This document shows, one piece after another, positions 17,239 through 25,428 of a stretch of 64,000 nt of DNA. The notes beneath the pieces are model-generated. The model was not told the DNA's origin, made no database searches, and was given only the letters and a program-made list of their open reading frames with translations. Origin of the DNA: G963556115 sp963667375 (GTDB lineage: Bacteria; Planctomycetota; SZUA-567); contig OY763323.1 in the NCBI GenBank assembly GCA_963667375.1, positions 930,001-994,000 of the forward strand, in the 5' to 3' direction. Every line of letters begins with the position of its first letter. Within the stretch, counting starts at the first letter, position 1. The position numbers and the translations under genes are program-made.

Positions 17239-17835
17239 TTAACTGCGTTTTGTATTTGTTTTTTGCCATTTAATATAGGCTGTATTTTCCTGTAAAGGTT
17301 CAGGGATTTTTAATTTCATACCACTACGCAAGCTGTTGGGTTTAGTAAGGTGTTTATTATTCTGCAGAATAACACGCCATTTATTACCATCACCATAAAC
17401 TTTTTGGGCTATTCCAAATAGTGTGTCTCCCTGTCGTACGGTATAGGTGTTGTTATTCTTCTTAGCTGGTGATTTAGAACTATCATTCTGCTGAATTTGT
17501 TTCGCATAAGCTAAAGCATGATTAATATTTGGATCAGTTGTAATTTTTTCAACAGTTGAAGTTGTGGTTTTAGCATTTGCAGTAGTTTTGTATTCTGGAG
17601 TTTTATTGAGTGGAATTTCGATAGGCTTAACTTTTAAAGCAATATCGTCATTAACGCCAATATATAACATCGCTTTCTGACGTTCCTGATTGAGAGCCAG
17701 ACGCTCTTCAGCTTTTTCAACAATATAACCAGACTGATGGTATTTGCCTGCCTGTGAAAAGAGTAGAAATAAAAACAGAATAGCAACAATCATAGTTACT
17801 ACAGTTCCTAAACGCGGCTGAATTGTTTTTGACAT
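17239..17835 (-). CDS. LysM-domain membrane-anchored protein
   Basis: This 198-residue protein has a short cytoplasmic N-terminus, one membrane helix (VVTMIVAILFLFLLFSQAG), a low-complexity Thr/Lys linker and a C-terminal LysM domain (NTYTVRQGDTLFGIAQKVYGDGNKWRVI...LRSGMKLKIP). LysM binds N-acetylglucosamine-containing polymers, so this is likely a peptidoglycan-tethered inner-membrane protein. I start it at MSKTIQPRLG (ATG 17835), which has AGGA upstream. An in-frame ATG at 17886 would add 17 residues but has a poorer ribosome binding site. No catalytic domain is present. Confidence 0.85.
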   Translation of the reverse strand: MSKTIQPRLGTVVTMIVAILFLFLLFSQAGKYHQSGYIVEKAEERLALNQERQKAMLYIGVNDDIALKVKPIEIPLNKTPEYKTTANAKTTTSTVEKITTDPNINHALAYAKQIQQNDSSKSPAKKNNNTYTVRQGDTLFGIAQKVYGDGNKWRVILQNNKHLTKPNSLRSGMKLKIPEPLQENTAYIKWQKTNTKRS

Positions 17836-17982
17836 AGTCTTATCCTGTGTGCTGTAAAAATAAATACACAGAAATATCGACAACATAAAGCTTCAAACCT
17901 TATATTAATCTTTATTTTTCCGGTTATAGTGGAAAGATAACAGATTGTATTGAAGTAGTAATAAATTAAATACAATGTTAAA

Positions 17983-18624
17983 TCAGAATATCTGCTGGCG
18001 TTGCAGAAAATCTGCGAATTCAGTGAAAGAAGTAAATAAATAATCCGGATCTGCTGCGGCAAGAGCTGGAATATCTGCGGTACTTGCCCAGCCAGCGGCT
18101 ATAACCTGTATTCCGCAATTATGTGAAGCGATAATATCACTTACAGCATCGCCTATATAAACGGTTTCATTTTTATTCAAGATGTGTTTGTGGATTAATT
18201 CATTTATACAATGGGTTTTGATTTCTCCAGTCGGTGAACCGTGGAAAATATCATGAAAATAATGAGCAATATTAAATTTTTTCAGCGTTATCATGGCGGT
18301 TTGCAGACTTTTACCGGTCACCATAGTAATAAAATGCCCTTTATCCTGTAAAACATGTAATAATTGCTGAACTCCAGGAAAAGGCTCGGGATTTTTTTCC
18401 AGAAGATATGAATAATAATCGAGAAATGCGGCAAGACCGGCTTTAGAATTGTCGGGTAGTAGTGAACTTATAATACCTTCTTCAGATATTCCGAAATGCC
18501 GGGTTATTTCCGCTTCAGTAAGGTTGTGCTGGAGAAACGGACCGATAGAATGCTGAAATGCTTTAATGCATATTGGAAGAGTATCACCCAGAGTGCCATC
18601 GAGGTCAAAGATCAGATTTTTCAT
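17983..18624 (-). CDS. HAD-superfamily phosphatase (phosphoglycolate phosphatase-like)
   Basis: This is a soluble 213-residue HAD hydrolase. The nucleophile motif is FDLDGTLGDT at residues 5-14, motif II is MVTGKS, motif III the lysine in GEIKTHCI, and motif IV GDAVSDI. A helical cap lies between motifs I and II, as in the PGP/PGMB subfamily. The substrate could be 2-phosphoglycolate or another small phosphate ester. It is the fourth gene of a leftward group (TPR, coaB, DUF1844, HAD) with gaps of 9-15 bp. Confidence 0.9.
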   Translation of the reverse strand: MKNLIFDLDGTLGDTLPICIKAFQHSIGPFLQHNLTEAEITRHFGISEEGIISSLLPDNSKAGLAAFLDYYSYLLEKNPEPFPGVQQLLHVLQDKGHFITMVTGKSLQTAMITLKKFNIAHYFHDIFHGSPTGEIKTHCINELIHKHILNKNETVYIGDAVSDIIASHNCGIQVIAAGWASTADIPALAAADPDYLFTSFTEFADFLQRQQIF

Positions 18625-18638
18625 AAAATAGTTCTAAC

Positions 18639-18917
18639 TCAATCCGTTTCTGCTTCGGAACGTTCACTTATCTGAGCATATCTGATTTTCAGATCATCAA
18701 TTGCCGCATTAAGATAGGTTTCTTCTTCATCAGTGAGATTGCCGGCGGTTTTTTCTTTAAGCATGATCAGTAATTCAATTGAATATTTGGCATTAGGAAG
18801 ATCAATACTGGTAGATCCGGCCAGCGGATTTTCAAGCATCCCAAGGTGCATAAGGGTTTGTGCGGCCATTCCTGAAGCAAATTGTAGAAATGTAGCTTTA
18901 ATGTTCTTATTATCCAT
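18639..18917 (-). CDS. DUF1844 family protein
   Basis: This small 92-residue protein matches DUF1844: ATFLQFASGMAAQTLMHLGMLENP, then IDLPNAKYSIELLIMLKEKTAGNLTDEEE. Its function is not known. In other phyla the family is often found beside housekeeping genes. Here it sits between coaB and a HAD phosphatase, in operon spacing with both. Confidence 0.88.
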   Translation of the reverse strand: MDNKNIKATFLQFASGMAAQTLMHLGMLENPLAGSTSIDLPNAKYSIELLIMLKEKTAGNLTDEEETYLNAAIDDLKIRYAQISERSEAETD

Positions 18918-18926
18918 TAGTAACCT

Positions 18927-19646
18927 TTATATTTCAGTCGATGATTTAAGACGGAGAAGTTCCTGAATTATAGTGATTGCAGTATTAAATTTACTATTGT
19001 TCACTAAATCTATTTCCTGGTGATCGGTGGTAATAATTTTAATTGTTGAATATTCTTTTTCAAAAGCGGCGGTAGAGTTAATGACAATTAGATCAAGTCC
19101 TTTAATACGCAGTTTGCGTAAGCCTTCAGTAATATTCATCGTTGTATCCAGAGAGAAGCCGGCGATAAACTTTGATTTACGGCATGAAATATTATTCAGT
19201 TCAGATAAGATATCTTTAGTTCTTCGCAATTTAAGGGTAAACTCTTGATTATTATTCTGAATATCAGCTTTTTTAAGCTTTGTAATACTGGTTTCAAGAG
19301 GAGTAAAATCAGCAACGGCGGCACTCATAATCAGAAAATCGCAGCTTGGAAATAAATGACAGAGTACTTGCAGCATATCAGCCGCACTTCTGATCTTAAT
19401 TAACGGAATATCTCTAACCTGCTCCTGTAACGGTGTCGGTCCAAGAATAAGTAATGGTGAAAGTCCAAGTTCTTTGGCCGCTTTAGCAGCTTCAATACCC
19501 ATTTTTCCGGTTGAACGATTGGTTATAAAGCGAACCGGATCAATATCTTCACAGGTTGGACCGCCGGTAATAAGAATGAGAGGCCCGGAATTTTTCCGGG
19601 CTAGATTTAAAGCTATATCCGCCTGTTGTAATAATTGTTCTGTCAT
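18927..19646 (-). CDS. coaB: Stand-alone phosphopantothenoylcysteine synthetase (CoaB domain)
   Basis: CoaB joins 4'-phosphopantothenate and cysteine in coenzyme A synthesis. The 239 residues match the C-terminal half of CoaBC: LITGGPTCEDIDPVRFITNRSTGKMG, then MSAAVADFTP followed by a KLKKADIQ lysine region and LRRTKDILSEL. The flavin-dependent CoaC decarboxylase half is missing, and no coaC lies in the window, so it would need to be encoded elsewhere. A short N-terminal helix (residues 1-16) precedes the domain. It starts 13 bp after the TPR gene. Confidence 0.88.
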   Translation of the reverse strand: MTEQLLQQADIALNLARKNSGPLILITGGPTCEDIDPVRFITNRSTGKMGIEAAKAAKELGLSPLLILGPTPLQEQVRDIPLIKIRSAADMLQVLCHLFPSCDFLIMSAAVADFTPLETSITKLKKADIQNNNQEFTLKLRRTKDILSELNNISCRKSKFIAGFSLDTTMNITEGLRKLRIKGLDLIVINSTAAFEKEYSTIKIITTDHQEIDLVNNSKFNTAITIIQELLRLKSSTEI

Positions 19647-19659
19647 AGCGATTTAAAGG

Positions 19660-20379
19660 TTATTCTGCAAGATTATCAATATTGGCGATACCGTTGACTG
19701 CTATAGGGTTCTTAGGGTCATATTGCAATGAGGTCATGTAGGCTTTTTTTGCCTGATCAAATTTTTTCAGCTTTGTAAGGGCATATCCGGCTCCACGCAG
19801 AGCAATTGCCAGATTATGTTTTTCAGTAGGGAATTTCTGAGCCAGCTCCGCAGCATGCTGGTAGCTTTTAAGTGAATCTTCGTATTTTTCCAGTCTATTA
19901 TACAGGTAACCCTGCTCACATAGAGCGGTACTGGAATAAGGAGCAAATTTTAGAAGACTTTCCAAGGTGGATAAAGCGGCATCAAGATCATTTTCTTCAA
20001 CCGCAATGAAAGCTTTTAGAAATAAAATTTTCTGTAATTCCCAGCTTGTACGCCGAACTTTTTCATCAGGGTGAGATTTAATAAAATCATCATACTGAGA
20101 ATCTGATGAAACACTGACATAAATGATATCATTTTCAGAGAGTAAAGCCTGAAATTTTTCGAGAATTTCCAGCACTTTCTGTTTGGCGGTTTTGAGATCG
20201 CCGTCAGCAATGATCTGACTTAGACTATCCACTTCCTGTTCAAATTCGGATCCGATACCGGCACTTTCAACGACAATATTCTTTACTGTAGTAGTAGTAG
20301 TGTCATCGGCAGCAAAATTTGCTGAAGCGAGTAGTAATAAAATAGTTAAGAAGAGCAGATATTTACTGGTGTTAGGCAT
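19660..20379 (-). CDS. Exported TPR protein
   Basis: This 239-residue protein starts at MPNTSKYLLFLTILLLLASANFAA, a signal peptide with an AXA-type cleavage site. An AGGA lies 8 bp upstream. A further in-frame start at 20442 is less likely because it would bury the signal peptide. The mature part is alpha-helical, with three or four TPR units near the C-terminus (ALCEQGYLYNRLEKYEDSLKSYQHAAEL, ALRGAGYALTKLKKFDQAKKAYMTSLQYDP). It is probably a periplasmic protein-interaction module. It heads the leftward TPR-coaB-DUF1844-HAD group. Confidence 0.85.
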   Translation of the reverse strand: MPNTSKYLLFLTILLLLASANFAADDTTTTTVKNIVVESAGIGSEFEQEVDSLSQIIADGDLKTAKQKVLEILEKFQALLSENDIIYVSVSSDSQYDDFIKSHPDEKVRRTSWELQKILFLKAFIAVEENDLDAALSTLESLLKFAPYSSTALCEQGYLYNRLEKYEDSLKSYQHAAELAQKFPTEKHNLAIALRGAGYALTKLKKFDQAKKAYMTSLQYDPKNPIAVNGIANIDNLAE

Positions 20380-20708
20380 AGGGCTAGTCCTGAAGAGGTT
20401 GATAATCAGTAACTGCTTATGTAATAAGCATATATTTAGCATAATTATAGTTTTTTTTTATTTTGAAACAAATAGATAGTAGATAAAATATTATTTGTGT
20501 GTGTAATTTATAGGAAAATGATAATAATAGATTTATAAGTAATCTTTAAACTGGTATTTACCGGTATTATAAGAATAATATAATAAGATTTTACTTTAAA
20601 ATATTGGCAAATTAAGAGTTGCTGATATGTATTTTAATATTGAAAATAAGCATGACAATGATCTTGTAATAATAATATGTAAAAAGTTTTATTAAGAATG
20701 GAGATAGT

Positions 20709-22037
20709 ATGGGTTCGTTATGGAATGACCGTGTAGGGCAGTTGAATCCGGTCAGTGCTATGGATTATCTGCCGGTTGAAAAATTACGTGAATTGCAGTT
20801 ACAGAGAATGAAGGCAACAATCAAGTGGGCTTACGAGCGGGTGGAACTGTTTCGGAACCGTTGTCAGGAGGCTCGTCTTACACCTGATTCATTGAAAGAA
20901 TTGAGTGATATCAGTAAATTTCCATTTACAGTGAAGACAGATTTACGTGATACCTATCCATTCGGGCTTTTTGCCAGTGATATGACCGATATTGTCCGGC
21001 TTCATGCGTCAAGCGGTACTACCGGTAAACCTATTGTTGTGGCCTATACAGATGAAGATATAAAAGTCTGGTCCACTGTCATGGCACGTTCATTTGCCTG
21101 TGCTGGTCTGCATAAAGGTGATATTATTCAGAATGCGTATGGTTACGGTTTGTTTACCGGAGGACTTGGAGCACACTATGGTGCAGAGGAACTGGGAGCA
21201 ACGGTTATTCCAATATCCGGTGGTAATACCGATCGACAGATAATGCTGATGAATGATTTTCAGTCCAATGCTATCTGCTGTACTCCTAGTTATTTCCTAC
21301 ATATTATCGAACAGGCCCCGAAATTGGGAATTAATCTGAAAGATTTGCCTTTGCGTGTCGGTGTCTTTGGTGCTGAACCCTGGACCGATGAGATGGGCAG
21401 ATATGTTGAGCGTGAAACCGGTATTAAAGCTATTGATATTTATGGTCTTTCTGAAATTATTGGACCTGGTGTAGCGATAATGTGCCTGGAGCAGGAGGGG
21501 CTGCATATTTTTGAAGATCATTTTTATCCTGAAATTATCGATCCGGATACCGGAGAGGTTTTACCGGAAGGTGAAGAGGGTGAACTGGTATTGACTACAC
21601 TCTCGAAGAGGGCGATGCCGATGATCCGTTATCGTACGCGTGATATAACCTCTATTATAACCGAAAAATGTAAATGCGGCAGAACTATCAGAAGAATGCG
21701 CCGTATTGGCAGAAGAAGTGATGATATGTTTATTATACGTGGTGTAAATGTATTCCCATCTCAGATTGAAGCAGGATTATTGACAGTAGAAGAGGCGGTG
21801 CCACATTATCAGATTATTCTAACACGAAACGGTGGACTTGATCAGATTACAGTTGAGGTAGAATTGACTCCGCAGGCCTTTACCGATAAGGTTGCTGATC
21901 TTGAAAAACTTCATAAGAAGGTGGCGCAGGCAATTGAAAAGATTATTAATATTCGTGTTTCCGTACGCCTTGTGGAACCGAATACAATACCTCGCAGTCA
22001 GGGTAAAGCCAAGCGTCTGATTGATAACCGTTCGTAG
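20709..22037 (+). CDS. paaK: Phenylacetate-CoA ligase (PaaK-like), copy 1
   Basis: This ANL-family adenylate-forming enzyme has 442 residues and should activate an aryl acid such as phenylacetate to its CoA thioester with ATP. Motifs are the P-loop-like HASSGTTGKPIVVAYT, the family sequences GVFGAEPWTDEM and DIYGLSEIIGPGVA, and the C-terminal hinge region SDDMFIIRGVNVFPSQIE. GGAG precedes ATG 20709. A tandem-ACT protein and a second PaaK follow on the same strand. In anaerobes that ferment aromatic amino acids such enzymes work with indolepyruvate:ferredoxin oxidoreductase, but no ior genes are in this window. Confidence 0.93.
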   Translation: MGSLWNDRVGQLNPVSAMDYLPVEKLRELQLQRMKATIKWAYERVELFRNRCQEARLTPDSLKELSDISKFPFTVKTDLRDTYPFGLFASDMTDIVRLHASSGTTGKPIVVAYTDEDIKVWSTVMARSFACAGLHKGDIIQNAYGYGLFTGGLGAHYGAEELGATVIPISGGNTDRQIMLMNDFQSNAICCTPSYFLHIIEQAPKLGINLKDLPLRVGVFGAEPWTDEMGRYVERETGIKAIDIYGLSEIIGPGVAIMCLEQEGLHIFEDHFYPEIIDPDTGEVLPEGEEGELVLTTLSKRAMPMIRYRTRDITSIITEKCKCGRTIRRMRRIGRRSDDMFIIRGVNVFPSQIEAGLLTVEEAVPHYQIILTRNGGLDQITVEVELTPQAFTDKVADLEKLHKKVAQAIEKIINIRVSVRLVEPNTIPRSQGKAKRLIDNRS

Positions 22038-22093
22038 TCTTTGGTAGAGGTCATGAAAATTTAATATTTAATATAACTAAAGAGGAGTAGATA

Positions 22094-22525
22094 ATGAAAA
22101 TAAAACAGGTCTCAATTTTTCTGGAAAATAAACCGGGTCATCTGAATCATGCAAGCAAAGTAATTGCTGATGCTGGAATTAACCTAGTAACACTTTCACT
22201 CTCTGATACCGAGCAGTTCGGTATTCTCAGAATAATTGTTAAGGATTGGCAGCAGGCTGAGAAAATATTGCTGGATGCCGGTTTTGTAGTGAAGGTTACC
22301 GATGTTATCGCTGCAGAAGTCGATGATACACCGGGTGGTTTACATAAAATTTTGAATGTAATAGAAAATTCTGAGATTAATATCGAATATATGTATGCAT
22401 ATACTGTAAAACGTGATAATAAAGCAGTTCTTATGTTCCGATTTGATGATGCGGATCAGGCTCTGACTATCCTTGAAAAAGGTGGAATCAGTATCATAAG
22501 TCCTGATATACTGTTCGCGGATTAG
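22094..22525 (+). CDS. Tandem ACT-domain protein
   Basis: This 143-residue protein consists of two ACT domains. The first is VSIFLENKPGHLNHASKVIADAGINLVTLSLSD (residues 5-70) and the second begins near VAAEVDDTPGGLHKILNVIENSEINIEYMYAYT (about 73-140). ACT domains bind amino acids and regulate enzymes. Such proteins commonly lie beside phenylacetate-CoA ligase genes, as here between two copies, and may sense aromatic amino acids or branched-chain acids. The ribosome binding site is strong (AGAGGAG). Confidence 0.92.
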   Translation: MKIKQVSIFLENKPGHLNHASKVIADAGINLVTLSLSDTEQFGILRIIVKDWQQAEKILLDAGFVVKVTDVIAAEVDDTPGGLHKILNVIENSEINIEYMYAYTVKRDNKAVLMFRFDDADQALTILEKGGISIISPDILFAD

Positions 22526-22616
22526 ACTTTATTATTAGATATTAAATTAATAATTGTGGCTGGATGATTCTGCCGGCTGCATAGAAAATTTTGTTTTATA
22601 GAAAGTGTGGCATACG

Positions 22617-23921
22617 ATGAGTAGTGATTTTGAAGATAAAATATGGGATAAAAATGAAATCATATCAAGGGATGAACGTCAGCAATTGCAGTTGAACCGT
22701 TTGAGAGAATCATTGAAACAGGCTAAAAAGGTTCCTTTTTATAAGGAAAGACTCAAATCTATAGAGCCTGAAGATATCAAAGATCTTGCGGATTTACGTA
22801 AGTTGCCGATAACGACCAAAGCGGATTTGAGAAGTCAGTATCCATTGAATATGCTGGCTGTAGACCGCTCAGAGGTATCTCGTATTCATGGTTCTTCAGG
22901 AACAACCGGTAAACCTACTTTTGTTGCCTATACCGAGAATGATGTTAAAATCTGGTCAAATCTGTGTGCGCGTTTTCTAACAGCTGGCGGTTTGCGTTCA
23001 CACCATCTTGCTCATATAGCTTTTGGGCTTGGTCTGTTTACCGGTGGTTTTGGTCTGCATTTTGGTATTAATACGGTTGGTGCCGGGATTATTCCGGTAT
23101 CGGCAGGAAATACCAAGCGACAGGTGATGCTCTTGAATGATTTGGCCGCGGAAGCGTTGATCTGTACTCCCAGTTATGCTCTGAATATTGCGGAAGTTGC
23201 GCGTGAACTGGGCATGGATTCTGCAAAATTACCTCTTAAATATGGATTTTTCGGAGGTGAAATGTGGACAGATGACATGTGCAGAAAGATTGAAGATGAG
23301 CTGGGTATTTTCGCCAGTAATAATTACGGGTTGTCTGAAGTTATCGGACCAGGAGTGAGCGGAGATTGTAAATACCGTTCTGGTATGCATATTCAAGAGG
23401 ATCACTTTATAGTTGAATGTCTGGATCCGGATACCCTTGAGCCGGTTGCCGAGGGAGAGAAAGGTGAACTGGTATTTACATCTCTTACTAAAGAGGCGAT
23501 GCCGATTATCCGTTATCGTACAAGGGATATTTCTTCGCTGGATTATTCTCCATGTCAATGTGGGCGTACGACAACACGTATGACTCGAGTTCTCGGACGT
23601 AGTGATGATATGCTGATTATTAGAGGAGTCAACGTATTTCCTTCACAGATAGAAGAAGCATTACTCAAGGTCGAGGGAACTTCTGCACATTATCTGATTA
23701 TTGTTGACCGTCCGGATAATCTGGATAAGGTCACTTTACGTGTGGAAATGCTGCCGGAAATTTTCTCTGATAAGATGAATGATATGCAGAAATTCAGGGA
23801 TAAGATCAGGCAGGAGGTTCAGACAATTACTCAGATTGGCGTTAATGTTGAAATTGTTTCACCACAGACTTTGGAAAGATCTGTCGGTAAAGCAGTGAGA
23901 GTTATAGATAATCGTAAGTAG
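22617..23921 (+). CDS. Phenylacetate-CoA ligase (PaaK-like), copy 2
   Basis: This is a second ANL ligase of about 434 residues, clearly paralogous to the copy at 20709. Shared motifs are HGSSGTTGKPTFVAYTEND, GFFGGEMWTDDM, NNYGLSEVIGPGVSGDC and SDDMLIIRGVNVFPSQIEEALL. I prefer ATG 22617 (MSSDFEDKIWD), which aligns with the family N-terminus. A GTG at 22605 would add four residues, and neither start has a strong Shine-Dalgarno. The two ligases differ throughout, so they probably activate different aryl or acyl acids. Confidence 0.92.
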   Translation: MSSDFEDKIWDKNEIISRDERQQLQLNRLRESLKQAKKVPFYKERLKSIEPEDIKDLADLRKLPITTKADLRSQYPLNMLAVDRSEVSRIHGSSGTTGKPTFVAYTENDVKIWSNLCARFLTAGGLRSHHLAHIAFGLGLFTGGFGLHFGINTVGAGIIPVSAGNTKRQVMLLNDLAAEALICTPSYALNIAEVARELGMDSAKLPLKYGFFGGEMWTDDMCRKIEDELGIFASNNYGLSEVIGPGVSGDCKYRSGMHIQEDHFIVECLDPDTLEPVAEGEKGELVFTSLTKEAMPIIRYRTRDISSLDYSPCQCGRTTTRMTRVLGRSDDMLIIRGVNVFPSQIEEALLKVEGTSAHYLIIVDRPDNLDKVTLRVEMLPEIFSDKMNDMQKFRDKIRQEVQTITQIGVNVEIVSPQTLERSVGKAVRVIDNRK

Positions 23922-24019
23922 TTATAATATTTTTTGAAATGAATGTTCTCTTTCAAGTAATTAATAGTAGATTGTTATTGTTATTAATAATCAAGACTGA
24001 AATACTAAGGAGAGATGTA

Positions 24020-24322
24020 ATGAAAAAATTATTACTATGTGCATTATTTGGAGTGTCACTGATAGCGGCAGGATGTCAGAGTGAAAATACAGATGATAAA
24101 GCGGAAGCAGCAAAAAAAGAGGCTCCTGAAGAGGTCACTATTGCTAATATCAGTGAAATGAGTTTTAAAGAGGTTGATCTGAATAATGATGGCAGATTTA
24201 CCTATGATGAATTTGATAAGATAACTAAAAATGACGGCAGTGCTGAGGGTAATACAGTGTATGCTGATTTTGATGCGGATGGTAATGGTATTATTTCTCA
24301 GGAGGAGTTTGAAGGGAAATAG
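24020..24322 (+). CDS. EF-hand lipoprotein
   Basis: This is a small lipoprotein of 100 residues. The signal peptide MKKLLLCALFGVSLIAAGC ends in a lipobox with Cys19. Two EF-hand calcium loops follow: DLNNDGRFTYDEF and DFDADGNGIISQEEF, each with acidic residues at the ligand positions. It should be a calcium-binding protein in the periplasm or on a membrane surface. The start is chosen at 24020, with AAGGAG upstream. An upstream in-frame ATG at 23939 would hide the signal peptide. Confidence 0.88.
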   Translation: MKKLLLCALFGVSLIAAGCQSENTDDKAEAAKKEAPEEVTIANISEMSFKEVDLNNDGRFTYDEFDKITKNDGSAEGNTVYADFDADGNGIISQEEFEGK

Positions 24323-24347
24323 TGGAGTTATCTTTATATTAATAATT

Positions 24348-24383
24348 CAATAGGCTTGGTAGCAATTGCTATCAAGCCTATTG
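24348..24383. terminator. Hairpin terminator between the EF-hand and epimerase genes
   Basis: A long near-perfect inverted repeat (CAATAGGCTTG with CAAGCCTATTG, inner stem TAGCAATTGCTA) lies between converging genes. The T tract is modest. Confidence 0.72.
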
Positions 24384-24412
24384 TGTTTATAATTCTTAAT
24401 AAGAAAATAAAT

Positions 24413-25420
24413 TTATATTTTGTAATATTCTTTATACCAAGCTATAAAATTCCTGATGCCGGTTTCAATATTGGTATGTGGTTTATATTTTAAATCCTGA
24501 ATAAGATCGGTAACATCAGCAGTCGTTGCCGGAACATCACCACTTTGCAGCGGTAAAAGATTTATTTTTGCTTTTATACCAAGCGTATCCTCGATCGCAG
24601 TAATAAAGTCCATAAGTTCAACGGGATTGTTATTGCCGATATTATAAATGCGGTAAGGAGACTTACTGCTTGCAGGATCGGGTGTAAGTCCGTTCCAGGC
24701 GGTATTTGGTTGCGCCGGATGCGCAGAGACTCTGACAATACCTTCAACAATATCGGTAATATAGGTAAAATCACGTTTCATCTTACCATAGTTGAAAACA
24801 TCAATGCTTTTGCCTTCAAGAATGGCTTTAGTAAAGAGAAATAACGCCATATCGGGTCTGCCCCAGGGGCCGTAGACTGTGAAAAAGCGTAGACCAGTCG
24901 TAGGAATATTATAAAGATGCGAATAACTGTGCGCGAAAAGTTCGTTCGATTTTTTGGTGGCTGCATATAGTGAGAGCGGATGATCAACCGGTTTATGAAT
25001 AGAAAACGGCATGTTTTCATTTGCTCCATAAACCGAGCTTGATGATGCGTAAGTAAGGTGTTCGACGTTAAAATGTCTGGCGCATTCCAGAATGTTGATA
25101 AACCCGATAATATTCGAATCGATATAGGCATAAGGATTTTCGATGGAATATCTGACTCCGGCCTGGGCTGCCAGATGAATTATACGTTGTACAGCGTGTT
25201 CTTTGAATAATGAATTAAGCAGATTCTTATCGGTAATATCTGCTTTATAGAATTTGAAATTATCAAATTCTTTAAGCAGCGCTATACGTGCTATCTTAAT
25301 ATTAGGGTCATAATAATCATTTATGTTGTCAATTCCAATTATATCATTGCCCTGTTGTAAAAGCTTACGGGCAGTGTGAAAACCGATAAAGCCGGCTGCA
25401 CCTGTTATCAATATTTTCAT
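24413..25420 (-). CDS. UDP-glucuronate 4-epimerase-like NAD-dependent epimerase
   Basis: This is an extended short-chain dehydrogenase/epimerase of 335 residues. The NAD motif is GAAGFIGFH, with LDNINDYYDPNIKIARI-type sequence just after it, a hallmark of UDP-glucuronate 4-epimerases (CapI/LspL type). The catalytic set is SSSSVYG and YAATKKSNE. The expected reaction interconverts UDP-GlcA and UDP-GalA, a sugar donor for surface glycans. It is the last gene of the leftward run starting at 39567, 8 bp after the glycosyltransferase fusion gene. Specificity between UDP-GlcA and UDP-Glc/GlcNAc cannot be proven from sequence. Confidence 0.88.
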   Translation of the reverse strand: MKILITGAAGFIGFHTARKLLQQGNDIIGIDNINDYYDPNIKIARIALLKEFDNFKFYKADITDKNLLNSLFKEHAVQRIIHLAAQAGVRYSIENPYAYIDSNIIGFINILECARHFNVEHLTYASSSSVYGANENMPFSIHKPVDHPLSLYAATKKSNELFAHSYSHLYNIPTTGLRFFTVYGPWGRPDMALFLFTKAILEGKSIDVFNYGKMKRDFTYITDIVEGIVRVSAHPAQPNTAWNGLTPDPASSKSPYRIYNIGNNNPVELMDFITAIEDTLGIKAKINLLPLQSGDVPATTADVTDLIQDLKYKPHTNIETGIRNFIAWYKEYYKI

Positions 25421-25428
25421 ATCTTTCC

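Noticed and set aside
23939..24019. N-terminal extension of the EF-hand lipoprotein
   Set aside because: It would bury the lipoprotein signal, and the ATG at 24020 has a much better ribosome binding site.
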